Assembly (NCBI GenBank): GCA_907165065.1
Contig: OU015528.1
Span: 24,076,015 to 24,140,014 of the forward strand
DNA length: 64,000 nucleotides
From: Caprimulgus europaeus
Lineage: Eukaryota; Chordata; Aves; Caprimulgiformes; Caprimulgidae
Reading direction: 5' to 3'
Below are positions 24,601 to 39,600 of this stretch, piece after piece. The notes below the pieces were generated by a model. That model did no database searches, had not been told where the DNA came from, and was given only the letters and a program-made list of their open reading frames with translations. Both the position numbers and the translations under genes were made by a program. Positions within the stretch are counted from its first letter, which is position 1. Every line of letters begins with the position of its first letter.

Positions 24601-27600
24601 TCTGTTAAGGACCATACTGGAGATCACCAGCCGACCACAGCCATCAGGCTCTGCTATGCGCCTCCAGTTTCAAGATGTGACTGTAAGTTTTGTGTAGTGA
24701 AATAGCTCACAGTTGTCACTGGTTGGACTACTAAATTTGTAACAATATTGTCTTTATATTGTAATTCACAGTGTTAAGGTTTTCTGTATAATACAAAGAA
24801 TGAGGAGAACAAAGAAAGCTTTTCTTGCATTTTATTCATTTTCAGTGGAAATAGGGTTTTTTTAATTAACTTTGTTTCTACATTATGACCAAAAAACCCC
24901 AAACCAAAACAAAAGATAAAATTTCTTTTGAAATTGTTTCAGGTCAATAATTATTTCATTATGTTTCTTTTGTTGACAAATGTAGTAGCTTTCTGTAACT
25001 CTCTTTAAGTTTGAATGCCTGAAAATGGAAGGGTATCAATCAATAACATTTTACTTCCTAAAATGCATATGTTTTTACATGATGAAACAGCTCTAAAAAT
25101 GCCTACAGAGTCTGTGATGCTAACTTGTACAAATCCAAATTTATTAATTGAAAGGCATTTTGTTGTTCTCTGGGCTGACCATTTGAGATTCCTTCCTATC
25201 ACATGAAGTAGAGCAAATAGGATGGATTTAGAAGATTAGCAACTGATACACTGGTTAACCTGCTATAACAACTCATGCAAATTAGAAGGTTCAAATGAAA
25301 GCATTTACAGGAAAACCTATGATGAGCTCTGACAAAAGAAAATGAAGTCTTATTTTACTTTGTTTTCAGCAAGGTTCCCAGTTTTCTTTTGAAGGGCTAA
25401 TCAGTTCTAATGTAGCGATGTGAGATGAGGGACTAACACTTTGTGTAGAGAACATACTACTATGCTGTGTGATTTACCATCTCATTATACACTTAATTAA
25501 TTGCCCAATTTTTACACTGTAACGGTTTTTGTTAATGAATATATGGTTGCTTTTCAGACCAGAATTTCCTCTGAGATCAAACATTTTTAAAAGCATTTAA
25601 TAGCTGTGGAAGAAATGTGTTTCTGGGGTTTTGGTTTTTTGTTTGTTTTACTTTATCCCACAGAGAACAAACATTATATGAAGTGTTTCATGGAGCTGAC
25701 CAAGCTCTGTAATATAATAGCACCATGCTTTAATCACTGTTCAGATGGACTATATATCTGAGAGTTGTACTCTGTGATGTATCAGGCCATCCCAAGAAAA
25801 TCTCAGCTGAAGTATGGATTGTAGTATTAGACTGTTAGTGTGGCAAAGCTCTGAGCTTATTGGTTTCTTCCGAGATACCCACTTGCTTGCAGATTAAGTT
25901 TCTATAAAACACCATGACAACCTAATTCTTTCACACCATCAAAAAATTAGACTCTGAAAGTGCTTTCAAGTTACAAAATTTTCTCTTTATGCATCAGAAA
26001 AGCCATGTCATTGTCACCACAGGCATCTCAAAGAATATTTGATGTGGAAGTGACTCATAGCACAGCATAAGGCAATTATATACATTTATGTAGAAACATC
26101 ATGCAGTATGGGCTTATGGCAACACATGGAGCCAGATTCTTGGAACTATTTGTAGAGCAAGTATGATAAAGTACTCAATGTGAGTACAGCAGTGGAGTCT
26201 GCTCCAGTATGTTACCATTATTTCAAGCTGCATGTATCATAAAATATTCTTTGTAAGATGTATCATGGCAGCACGTTAGAAAAAAATCTGTCATACTTTT
26301 GCATCAGAGATAATCTTAATTGTAGAAGTAGTCCCAAACTCACTTCAGTGTGATCTTCTAGGCTCACATGTTGCTATTTTTCTGCACAAAGAAGCAGCAT
26401 AAAATCAGGTAGCATCATGCTGCGTGCTGCCATGGCTGCACAGTTTCTTTAATCTCAAGTAGTTTTGGTACCGTGGTACCATTTCAGTTTGCAGTGAGGA
26501 ATCTTATTAGATGGTAACCTGCAAAATGGATGTGATATTTTGAACTGAGCACAAAGAAAATTGGATATACTGCTTGGCTTGACTTATGACACTAGAATTG
26601 GATCCTAAATGGATCAAGGTAATTATTTGTGTGGAGTTTGCTTTCGTGCACGATTTGCATGTACCCTGACTAGCTAGCGTGTGGCTGACATTGGTAGAAG
26701 TCTTAAAACACGTTTTTGTGTTGAGTTCAACAAATGCAGGTGAATGTTCATTGTTATTTTAAAAAACAGCTGCCTATATAGACAACTGCATTTGAATTAC
26801 AAGATCAAATTTTGAAGTCAGTTAACAATTCACCAAAGCTGGGACCCTTTTATAGCTAATCTGTCTTTTGGCTGTAATAGTATAGCTTTCTATAATAGGC
26901 TGTGATTTTGAATATACTACTATAAGACAAAGTAAATGTGGCAAAATGGAACATGGCTAGAAAGAATTGCTTAAAAAGCCTAAACAAGAAGCGAAGTACT
27001 CAGAAGGTTCATACTCAAATTTTGTCACTGAAGCTAGCAAGCAGGTAAGCTTACACCTTTATTTACTCTGCTTATTTTGACTAATTAGTCAAATCTGAGT
27101 GGTCTCAGATTTTATAACTGGAATAGAAGTCTCCAAAAATTATGCCTATAGGAGGTTAACCTACATCATACTAAATGGCAGGAATTGACACTGTGGGGAG
27201 AGTGGTCTTGGCCGTACTTCTGATCAAAATATTTTCAGTTTCTGCAGTCCTGAAGGAGTTTTATTTTTGACAAATACTGGTTTTGTGATTAAAAAATGTT
27301 TTGAAAAATTCCCAGCTAACTCCATTAATTTCTTCCCTAAAGGAAAACAATATTGTTCTTCCCAGAATTGTTGCAAAATATTTTTGTTTATATTCATTTC
27401 AAAACTGAATTGACTTGAGAGGTGGTGAATTTAGCAATCTAAAAAAATCTGTTGAAAGACAAATACAAGGGAAACAAATCACAAATCAAAATATTACTGG
27501 TTTAGCCCCCTGGAAATATTTGAAATAGATTTTGCTAGTAAACCACATTTGGGGGGAAAAATAATTCTGTAAATGGAATAGTTCATAGCTAATTTAATGT

Positions 27601-30600
27601 ATATTTTCACAAAATATGGAGTGTAAGCCTAGTTGTAGATTGATTTCCCTTGCATTTGTTAATTATTTTTAAGTGCTTATAATATGACAATTTAAGATCA
27701 AGTACCAAAGACCTTACAATCTTTAATATTTCTGTTCTTTGCTTATCTGAACAGGGAGAATTTGTCTCCTGTTTGTTGTCACTCTTGCGACAAATGACTG
27801 ATAGACATTATCAACAGCTTCTTGATAGCTTCAACACAAAGGAAGACCTGAGGGTAAGTAACAGAATTGTGTTTCCACTTGTTCAGGTCTCTCTGGTTTT
27901 CAGATTAGCCAACTTTTGCACAGGTTTTCATGTGTGCTCAGGTCCACTCTTACAGTGGCACTAGGATTCTGCTGTTCTATAATGACAGCAGATAGACTAG
28001 GGATGGAGGGGGACTATATAATTTCTTTAAAGCTATAAACTTACCCTCCAAGCCTGTCAATCTAAGGTTATACAGTTCTGCTTGATTCTTCCTGTCAGGC
28101 AGTTGGTTTTGTGTTTGGTTTATCGTATTTGTTTGTTTATTCATGCATTAAATCATATGTGGCAATGGAAAACATGGCTTGAGAAATGTATATTCAACTA
28201 ACTTTCCATGTTTTTTTTAATCTGTGCTACAAGTCCATTGGCCTGTCAGACTTGTAGTGTCTGTCTGCCCAGTTTGATCATGACAGAAAGTGGCTGCAGA
28301 GGACTTTCAGGGCAGCTTCTACCAATTCCATTGATGGAGTTACTAGATTTGTGGAGGTACACACTAAGAGATAAACACTAAGACTTCCACTCTGCTAGAC
28401 CCTGAAAAACTTATAGTACCAAATTTGATCCACACAAGAAATCTTGAGTAATCACTTATGCCCATTATTAAGCCAGTGATCCTAGGTAGGAGAGTAATCA
28501 TGTACTGATGTGATAATATATTTTAGATATTACTCATAAATTACCTTTTGATTAACTTAATTGCTGCCCTGAAAAGTGGAATCTAGTCATGATGCAATAT
28601 CAGATTTCCTTAAATTCCTGATACCACTTCAGAGCTGTTCTGAAGAGAACAGACCATTAGTGAGTGCCTTTTATTTGTAGTGAGATGGTCATATTGAGCT
28701 TGAAAGATAGAAAATGCTGCTGAGAAGTTAAATTTATCAGGAATCAAAAGTATTATCTAGGAGTTATATAGAGTGGCCAATTTTTATACCAGTATTACAA
28801 CATCTGTTTTCACCTAGCATAGTTGCAATCTGTAGGCAATTTTTAGTGTATATTGTAGAACATAGGCATTTTTAACTAAAAGCATTTTTCCTTTTGTTTG
28901 AGTTCTGAGCAGGTCTATATTCCTAAGTTTATTAGATTTTTGTTTCCTAGAAGTTTTAAACTTTATTTCTGTTTGATGTATCTATGAAATAGTGTGCAGT
29001 TTATTCTGACTTTCTTGTTTCTAGAACATGAAAAATCTCTGGAATTAATATTTGAATGTCATTTGATTTGACACATTTATATTCCCTGCACACGCATACC
29101 CTACTATTATATAGAGATATATGGAAAGCAGCTGTAGCCAGTGGCATCAGCTATCAAAATAGAGGTCTTAAGAACTCAAGTCCAGAGTTTATTTCCATTC
29201 AGATATCATCAAATCGGCGTCAGTTCCACCAGTGATTCAGTGGCAGTAGATTGATAATAATTGATGCAGCATTCCTTCTTTTCTGAATATTAAATTACAT
29301 AAGATACTGCATTTTTTCTTTCACTTGGAAATATCAAATATCACTGAAATGTGTACAACTGAGAGCAACAGAGGAAGCTGAGGGCTGACACTGCTGTTAA
29401 TCATTACGTGATTGTGTATGACAGGCTATCTAAACCATCTTGCTACTTACCTCTGTTTTTCTGCTTTGTTTGTCAAATGTGTAACTTCCTTGTTATTTTA
29501 TACTGCTTTAAGACATGCTTCTTAGGAATTGACATCAGTATGAGTAAATGAAGACTCAGAAGGTGTAAATATCTGTGATAAGATTTTTTTTTTTTTTTGT
29601 GAGTCTGATGTGTTTTGAGAGGTTGGACTAGTAGCCATAGTTAATCTTGTGGCTAGTACATACTTTGGGATTCAAGCTTCAGTGGTAATTACCACTGACT
29701 TGCTGGTTTTTTTAATCCTCTTTTTGCCCCCTGGTCAGTGATGTCCAAGTGGATTGGGTCTTCCCTAAGCCACATAAAAAATTACGAATCTAATACGGGG
29801 TTTCCAAGGGACTTATCTGAGTGTAACCTTGGCCTTTGAATTGGTATCTGCAGTGCTTTTTTGCCTTGCCTACTTCTATTTCTAGTTAGTCATCTGTACT
29901 GAATTGTTAGGCACTGATGTCACAAGGTATTTAGTCTTTTTTCTGGAGTAATTCTCAAGGCGAGTATGTCGAGTGCTTGCATGAATGCATGTTTGCACAG
30001 CATTTGTGATACCATTAAAATCATACTTCCACCAAACCACTCCTCCAAACAAAAATTCGCTCATGCAAGTACTTGTAAAAACAGAGTAAAGGTTGTCGTT
30101 CATTCTATTGAAATATACTTACAGTGCTTATTCTTTTTTTTTATCAGTCTATACTAAAATTATTAAAGGCCATTTCCAGCTTGTTAATCACAGTATAGCA
30201 AAATGGAAACTTTGAAGGAATGACATCTACACATTTTTATGACACGCATCTGAGTGATGCTTTAAACAAGGGATTATTTAGGGAAGTATTTCCTCTATTT
30301 TGTCAATATATTATGTTTAAATAATTGATGTGGTGATTATTTTTATTTTAGTCAGTTCTTTGGGAAAGTCAGGTTTTTTCCACAGAAATCAGAAGATAGA
30401 AAAAGCATTTTATATTTGAAAACTTGCAAATGAAGTAAGAAAGAAATTACAGGGGATTCGTAGCCGAGTGGTAGCACCAGAGACTTCACTCACTTTTTGA
30501 AATACTGAATGTAAAGAGGCAGCAATTTTAAATGTTTCCTTTTATCTTTTAATATTATTTTAAAGATATCCTCCTTTTGCTTACCACAAAATACCACCAT

Positions 30601-33600
30601 CTTCTAGTAAATCTATTTCATAGCAATTCATAGAACAGAGGTGCCCTTGTAGGCCGATACTTGCTGCTGCAAAAAAGCTTAGCTATAATTTATGACAAAA
30701 GGTAACAGTGGAAGTTATAAATACAAGTAGGAAAGTGAATGAGGAAAACAATATATGATAATACAATGCAGCTTTGACCACAGAAAAGTAGTTTTGGTTG
30801 ATATGTGTAGGTTTTTTCATTAATAGGTTAAAAAAAGACAAAACAAACAGGTAAGCACCTGCCAGAAGGCCTAGTTTTTATCCATTGGCAGTGTATCTTA
30901 TGTAATGTGGTAGAACAGGTATACAGGAGAGATCTGGTGGAAGAAAAGACAATATTTTATGAGAACGGCTGTAAACCTTACTCTGATCCCTCTCTTCCAG
31001 CTAAAGGAGCCCGAGCAGAGTAAGGTGGGTGCTGAACCCTACCACCAAATGCAATTTATTCTGCTGTTCTCTTCTCTAATGACGCCTTGGACACAGGGTG
31101 TGTGAGATCTATAGGCATGGGGAATGTCTCTGGTGGAGAAGCTCAGTTATAGCCACTGTCCTTCCCCTGCTATGCAGGGATACCTGCTCGCATATGGGAC
31201 TTCTGAAAGGATGAGTGTTGGGGCAGAGGGATAGCTCAAAAACAAATATTCAGCTGGCTTCTGATGTAGATTGAGGAAGCAGTGAAGGAAAGAATATCTG
31301 GGAAAGGAGCAGGCCACAGGATGGATGAGTTGTCTGGGCAGAGGCGACTCACTATCAAACCATACTCTTTCTTATGGGCACCTTGGCACTCTGCAAAAAA
31401 GCTCCAGGGTGTTCTACAGAGACTTAACAAGTAGCTTAATAACTGCAGTGCAAAGCAACAGATGATCAAGCAGTTAGCTTCAAAGAGGACCCAAATGAAA
31501 ATGGTAATATGGGTGCACCTTGAGAGATCCAGTGAAGAGCCTGACCTGCTTTACAAAGGATTGTACATGGACACAGGGACATGTGATAGAAATTAAAAGG
31601 TAGTTTTTGATTAAGTGAATAGATAGTTTTCAGTCTTTTAGAAGGCCATACTTCTCACAGTTTGATAATTTTATCCAGCAAATATTGCTGGTAGAGGAAA
31701 TGGATCTGTGATACTGTGATATTATTTAAGTAGTGTAAGATAGTACTAGAGCTTGTGTACACTAGGTAGGAATATTAAAAGATGGTATTTGGAGTATGTA
31801 AAAGGACAAAATTACTTCCTTCCTGTCTCTTAAGATAGAAGGCATATGAGACATTAATTATATCTGTACTCAGCCAACCAAATGTTAGTTCACTTATACT
31901 GCTGGCAAAAATGTTATTTAAATGTTAAAATCTGGTAATAAATCATTATGATGTGTTCAGCACAGCAGATACAAGTATGAAAGAAAATAGTTTGGTGCAA
32001 AGTCAAAACAGTTCAAAATATAGTTACAAAGTGGATCTTCCATGAATGGTACTTCATAGTAATGTCTTGTAACATTGACCACAAAACAAAAATGAGCTAT
32101 TGCATCATGCAAAATGCCAAGCATTGTAATGCTGATAAAAACATTTTATGTAATTGCTACATGGGTGTGGGTCCCTTAAGAGTGAGCACTGGCACTGCAT
32201 TATTGATAAGCAGAGCTGACACATGAAGGATACCAGCACATTAATGGCAAAATATCAGTCTAGTCAGCTGGCATTTTAACCTTGGGTTATTTTCATGCTT
32301 ATAATAGATTCCTAGGGAAATATATTACCAAACATACAAAAACTGAGTAATGAAAACACAATTTAGCTACAGATTTATTCTGTTAATAGAAGCTTAATAG
32401 TTGCATCTTGAAAATCTTAACAACTAACTAGTTTTTCTGAAGTGTTTTTATTTGTTTCTTTCAGTTATATTTGAGCTTTATATTATACTGTATTTTGTTT
32501 ATATGTTTTTAACATGTATTGTAACAGAGACCTTCAGTCTTACTCAGGCTTTTCAAATCCATGTTTTGTATCTAACATCAGTTATCACTGAATTGATGAC
32601 AGCGTTTTATATTTTTTCTGTTAAAATTAGAAATAATTAGCCTGGTGTTAATGATTCAAAATTTAATGCCAGTGTCTACCTTTACTTTGTTTTAAAGTTT
32701 GCTTGGAATAAAAGATTTATTCTGATTTTAGCCTAGTTATCTAAAGAAGTTAAGTATCTATGATCTTCCTCTGTCTGTCATTCTTAATGACTTTTGAACA
32801 AACGGATGAATTTCAGCAGGCTTTGTCGGTGGCCTGTGGGTCTCAAGGGCACTAAGTTTACACCTTGCGTAGCCCTTGGGATTTAAGTCCTTAAACCTTT
32901 GCTGGGTTTCCCAACAGCAGCCATTTGGTCTCTTCAGCTCAGCAGCCAGTCAGTTAGCCCCTTAACAGCTGCAGCATGTGTACTGTCCGGGCAGCAGACA
33001 GATGAAAATGGGATATGGGAGAACTTGAGTTGTTATTGTCAGGTGACATACAGAAGCATTTGAAGAATTGCTGTGGTGTTGGGATTTTGGTCCAGAGCTG
33101 CAGGAATTACAGCACAGGGAAGGGAGGTAACCCCTAAAGAAAAAAAGGAGCAAGCAGAAGTGTTGAAATTTAACTACAAGGTACAAAGCTATAGGAAAGC
33201 AGTCTGGAATAAATGTGGTCTTCGTAGAGCTACTTATCTCTCTGTACAGCTAGTCATCTACATTCAAACACTATGTTATCTGCAATGAATATAATTTATA
33301 TTTTTTAATACAGAGAATTTTTTGGCATCTTGCTCAGAAAACAGGTTGTCTCCTTTATGTAATCTTCTCTGGTGGGTGGGTGCAGGGATCTCAGCTGCCT
33401 TTCCCACTGCTTGCATTCATCCCCCTTTACAGTGATTCTCTAATGAAAGACATCTGCTGTGCAATGCCTGTCATCTACACTCTGGTAAATGCACTTGAGA
33501 ATATATTTTGGGGTTCAAAATTATTTGGTATCCTTTGTTTGTATCTTATCTGTGTTAAGCTAGGGCTGACTCTGTACAAGTGGTGTGGGCAGAATCAATA

Positions 33601-36600
33601 CAAAATACTCAAGGTCATAACTGATTCTGTTAGGCATGTTGTTTCACTTGCCTGGTGCTCTTCATGATGTCAAAAGCTCCATTTTGCTTACTAAAAAAAT
33701 ACTGGCAGTACTATAAGCAATCAAGATAGGCCATTAGAAATATTATTGTTGTTTGTAGTTTTGTTTGTGAAAAGGAAATATGAAAAACCGTGTGCTGAGA
33801 GGAAGTTTAATTTAGTTATTTGTTAGTGAGTTAAATGATAGAGGCAGTGATAATGGTAAAAGCTCTTAAGCAGCGCTTTCTACATTCGTAGCAGCTCACA
33901 TGTGCTTCCTATTTTTATAGATTCAGCAAACGAGGCAGAATGGTTAAGTGATGTGCATACAGACAGCCATTGCAATGACAATTCAGAAATTTGGGCATCA
34001 CTATTGAATTCACTGGTCTTTGCAAACCCGGTGATAAAATTGTCCTTATACTCTCTCTTTCCACCATGCAATGCCACTTTTAGAATACATCTTGAAAGCG
34101 ATGAAAACCTGGCAGGATTAAGGAGACATTCAGAACTCTGTAGTGTTTGTAAAGTGCTTTTTTGATTTGCAAATTGTTCTCGGGATTGCATTTGTGGAAA
34201 TGTATGAGTGGAAACCAAATGCATCTTTGACATTTCTTGTATGCATTGCTGTCAATCAAATGGCACATTAAATTATTTTCCTCCTTTCAAGAAAAATGAA
34301 TTAAATCAATATTTGAAGCTTTCTTGGGGAATAAAAAAAAAAAATTAAACAGTATTCAGACGTGCGTCTATGTTGAAAATAAATGCAGTTCTGCTATTTC
34401 TATAATGATATTTTGTCTCTGATTAAAATATTTTTAAAGCTCACCACTCTTTTTAAAGCAGCAAAGACATATGACTGCTTCTTTTCCTTCCAAAGGATTT
34501 CCTGCTGCAGATTTTCACTGTATTTCGGATACTAATACGACCAGAGATGTTTCCAAAAGACTGGACAGTGATGCGGTTGGTTGCAAACAAGTAAGACATA
34601 TTTAATGTTGATAGAAAATATGGGTAGTATGCAAAAATCATGGTATAAATAAGCAAAGTTTTATGATGTGTGTAATAAAAATTCAAATATATTTTGTAAT
34701 GCTGTCTGCAGTTTTTCATTTTTTAATTTAAGACTTAAAGTCTCTGGACTTCTATTTTACATGAAAAATTCATAATATAATCTGTACCTCTTTCTATTCT
34801 GAATTTCAGTAGGCACACTTAACTGAAAACACTTTTACAGAATGAAGATGCTAAGCATCAACAGCTTTGTTTTCTGAGTAAAAAATGACAAGTCCCAACA
34901 GAACTTAATTCCAAATCTGTTTGTTGAAATGCTGAGTTGGTGAATATCTGTTTGCTCTCAGGAAGAAATTATCTGCTGTGATAATGATGTTTTTGTATGT
35001 TTGTTAACTTAGTGCTTGTCAGAATAATCACAAATTAAAAATCGCAAATCAGGAAATGAGGTACAGCACAGGCAACAGTAACATAGGGCTCTACACATTG
35101 CCTAGCAGTACTTAGAGCTGTAACGTGCCTTTCAGCTATTCTTTCTCTGCTCAGGCCTTATTTGTAGAGAAGGAGGTTCCCAGTGTTTCTGAGAAGGAAT
35201 TACAATGGATCTGGAACTGTTAAATTTGATTTCACCTGTATTATCAGCTATCCTTTTTTGTAGGCTTAGCTTTAGATCAGATAAGCCAGCTGAACAGTCA
35301 ACACACAAAAACTACCAGTGTTGTCAGAGGAGGGGGGTTGTGCTGGGCAGACCTAGAAATCCAGAATTTAGGATTCACTTAAACTTTCATGGTAAGCAAT
35401 GCAATACTTGATGGAAATTGGTTTTTAGTCTGTCTTGTGCCTTCTGGCTCCAAGCAGAATTTAAATTCATGGTGCTGTACAGACTCCTAAATAACAATAT
35501 TGTTGCTACAATTAAATTTGGCAAAACTTGTATTCATATACATATTGTTATACGTGTGTGTGTGTGGATATGCAGTTATCATACTGTTTGTTCAAACTTT
35601 ATAATTACTTGAAAAATACAACATTTTTGCTCGTTTTTATTACCTCACTTATTGTTACTTATCTTACTGAATTTGTAACCCATAAAAAAAATTGTTAATC
35701 AAATAGTGATAATTTGTTTCTGTGTATGATAGCTAAGCAGATGCAGCTGATACCAGTGTGCATGTGGTAATCATGCTTAAGAAATAGATTGAGAAACACA
35801 GGAAAGAGTGGAAAAATGTAGGAACTTGTAGACTGAATATATAATTGAAGAAATTGTTATATATTCCAGAAACAGCTGGCTTGGCAGATGGCTTTCCAAC
35901 AGCTGACATGTACATAACCAAGATTTAGAAATGACCTTGGCACATGTTTCTCGGGCTGATGGTGTTCAGATATGCTAAGATGATGATACTAAGTTTTTGA
36001 AAAGGAATATTTACTTGCGCCAGTATTTTAGTTAGCATCAAACATCTCCTTTTAGTAATCCATGTCATGTTGTTTCTGGCCATCTAGGAGATGACTCTAT
36101 GTCCAGTTCTCTATGTCAGATTTAGCCTGTCTGAACCTAGAGAAGAAATGAGTCCTAGCAAAGATATAATCAGATAATAAGCTTTTTCTGAGGGAGGGTG
36201 GGGGGAAATCCTTTTTTCTCTTACTTATATATGCAGAACTTCAATTATGTGAAAGATTTTTAGACCTTAAAATGCCATAATTCTTTCAATATATAATATT
36301 CATATATAAAAATTATTACTGCTCCCTGGCTTCTAGATTTTTTATTTCTTGTTGCAAAGTTTTCAGTAATTATGAAGCATTTGATACTTGGATGCTATCA
36401 ATAGTGGTGAGCTCAAGAAGACAAATCTGTAACCATCCAGAAATTAAGATACTTCATGATGACACATACATAATCTATAATTCTGAACATCTGGATGTCC
36501 AACATAAAAAAGTATTAAGGTCTAGCATTATAAAACTACCAAGTGACTTCCAAAAACTGAGAACATTTAAAAGGGCAGAATTAGTGCTAAAGCAGAGAAA

Positions 36601-39600
36601 TAGACCTTTTTTGAATCGTATTCTGTGATGAAAGGGGAAGAAAATAAAAAAGCCCCCTTAATGTTTATTAGATTCTAGTAGTTGGGAAATGAGACAGAAA
36701 TTAGCTCTGTTTAAAACTGCTTAACTGTGTAATATCTGTAGTGAGCTAATCAGCACTCATTCAGTAAAGCAAAATAATTACTTATGGTTATCTAATATTT
36801 TTAACATGGATGCTACTACTGAGTCACAAAAATATATTTTTATATATACTATGAAAAATATGGCTTTAATTTCTTTCATTATAGGGATAGACTTTCTACA
36901 TCAACTAGGTAGTAAGCTAGCTTGCTGACCCTCTAAGCAAAGCTTCTATTTGTTACTGTAAATGAACACCATATAATAAATATACAAAGATATCTAAATC
37001 AGTTGCCTAGTGCCAGAGAGGAATACAAAATTCTATAATAAAATATGCTAGACTAAAATTGAAGTTTCTGGATAACACCTTCATAATGTCTTTCTCAACT
37101 GGAAATCACTGTGTAATGGTCACTTGCTTAAGTTACCCTAAGGTCAGAAAAAGAATCTCTTCTCTAATGCTTTAATTGACTGTTATCTTTTGAGAGCATT
37201 TAACAAACTCGGCTGAACTCCAGGTATGTCATGTTTCATTAACAATTGAGGAGGCTGTTGGAGAGCAAAGTGAGTTTCTATTACTTGCTGAGCAAAGGTT
37301 TGATATTCATAACATACTGTGCCTATATTATTGAACAATGAACTAACTTTCCACTGCTTTTGGTATGCAAGAAGCTTTAATTTTAAAGATCTCTGTATGA
37401 TTGACTATGTATATTGTTACAGCATTTTTTGAATGGTAGAGATACTATATCATACCTTTCTCCATTTGAGTCTTATAAGCATACAAAATGGACATATGTA
37501 TGTTGTTAGATAGTAAAATAATCTGTAAAGTAAAATTTACTGTAGTATGTTGCTTATCCTAAAATTCACAATGTATCTACTGACAGTTGGGCCTAGGGAC
37601 TTTAGACAGAGAATCCTTTTGGTTTATCTAATTCTTTAATGACTGAAAGACATTATTTTTTAAAAAGTAAATCAAACAGAATACACAGTAAAGGAAGACA
37701 TCAAATTAGCATTAGTTTTATCATTATGGCTGCTTTGAAGAATCCTGTTAGCTCTCGTGGTGTGGGAGTCTGAGACTCCTACAATGAACAAAAATTCTTG
37801 CTTTTATGTAATACACAGTGTTGCTAACAACGTTCTTGCTTTTATGTAATACAAAATGCTGCTAAAGACTGAACCTGACATTCAGTCTGTCACAAAAAGC
37901 ATATATATACACACGTAGGTATGCATGTATGTATAAGTTTACATATAACAACACATATATACACATATGTGTGACTCTAGGTTTAGTTCATTTATTTATG
38001 ACATATGAAATAAACTTTTTTCTGTTCAAACACCTCTGTGCTTGGGAAGACTTCACTCTGAAATAGCAAAGGTTGAAATAAGAAGCTAATGTTATATATT
38101 TGTTCCATATCAGAATGGAAACATTTTCTACCAGTGGCTGCTCAGGCAAGAGCCAGGTTGCCAGAGCGCAGTCCAGGCAGTAAACCAATTGTTGAAGTGC
38201 TGGATGTTGCTTTGGATTTTTCAAACAGGTTATTGCAGAGGGGTTTGCTGTGAAAATTTGATGGAAAAGCTGCTTTGTCAAAAATGCCCAGACTGAACCT
38301 TAGGTTCACATTCTGTATATGAGCCTAGAATAATTTAGTAGCTAAAAGCAGGAGTTTTTCTCCTATAAAACAGTTAGTGGTTCTGAAAAAAAATTGTGAC
38401 AGGTGGTAAGAGGAAGAAAAGCAAGTCTTGTCACAAACTCAGTGTTTTGTAGTTTGATACTCAAATGGATTTTAAATAAATGTTGTTGTTCTGAAATTGT
38501 TGGCTGGGAAGCAACTTAGGATGTGAATATTGTACCAGATCAGGCAGCTGCCCATCTGTCCTCTGGCTGCTGTATCTGCTTTATGCATTTTTGGGTTTTT
38601 TATACAACCTACATTATAAAGAGAACCCCCAATGTTTTCTGTCTTACCTGAGTTTAGTTTCTCTTGTGGATTCGGAATAATAGTTTATGGGTCAAAGACA
38701 ATGGTGTCATTTTTATAAGTTCAGTTTTGAAGTTTTTTATCTACAACATGCTCTGACAGACCCATATTTTGTCAACTAATTCATATAATATCTTTGGCTT
38801 ACCAAATAAATACAAAATGAACTGTGTTGCCTATAACAAGAAATACTTGCATTGCTGTTATTGCATTACCTGAGGAAGATTCTGAAAAGAATCTTCTAAA
38901 CATTGCATTTGAGATTTCTAGTCTAATTTCCTTCTCATGAGAACTGAAGCAGATCTTGCTCTTCAGTTTCACCTGCCATGGAAGGAATGTGGCAAGAAAG
39001 GAATTGTCTCAGACACAGATAGAACTATGTAATGTAAACTTGGCAATATGATTGCAGTTCTTGAGATCTTCTGGAATTTTCTCTTAGATAAAGTTTTTCA
39101 GGGTTTTATTACTTTGGACTTAAGTTAAAATTTTACATAGCAATAGTTCTAATGAACAGACCTTTTCAGGACCATATTCCTGAAATACGCAGACTATTTC
39201 AATTTTGTGAAACATATGGGCTGTAAATTAACATGCACAATTACGACAGGATACTTCATGACTTGATTTTTAGCTTTGTTTATATTACAATTTGTTAACG
39301 TTTCTCTTTGTCTTGCATGCTGTACAAGGAGTGCTGTACACACACTGCAACTCCCTATTGTTGGAAAAGTAGGGTAAATTATACAGATGAGTGCTAAACA
39401 TGGAACACTACTTGGATAGCAAGGCTACAACGTAATTATTGAGAAAATAATATGTATGCAAATAACATTTAAGCAGTGGAACTAGGAATGAATGAACCTT
39501 GAGATTCAAGCAGTGTTCTAAAAGCAGTCTCATACTTGGCTGTTACAGGTGTTTAGACACATCAAACCAGAAGTAAATTTTGTCAGAGACAGTCATTTTA

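Noticed and set aside
30452-30490. tRNA-like start: ggggattcgtagccgagtgg followed by tagcacc, with a good box A
   Set aside because: No anticodon arm, no box B (GGTTCRANTCC) and no 3' acceptor strand follow within 80 bases. It is at most a tRNA-derived scrap or chance.
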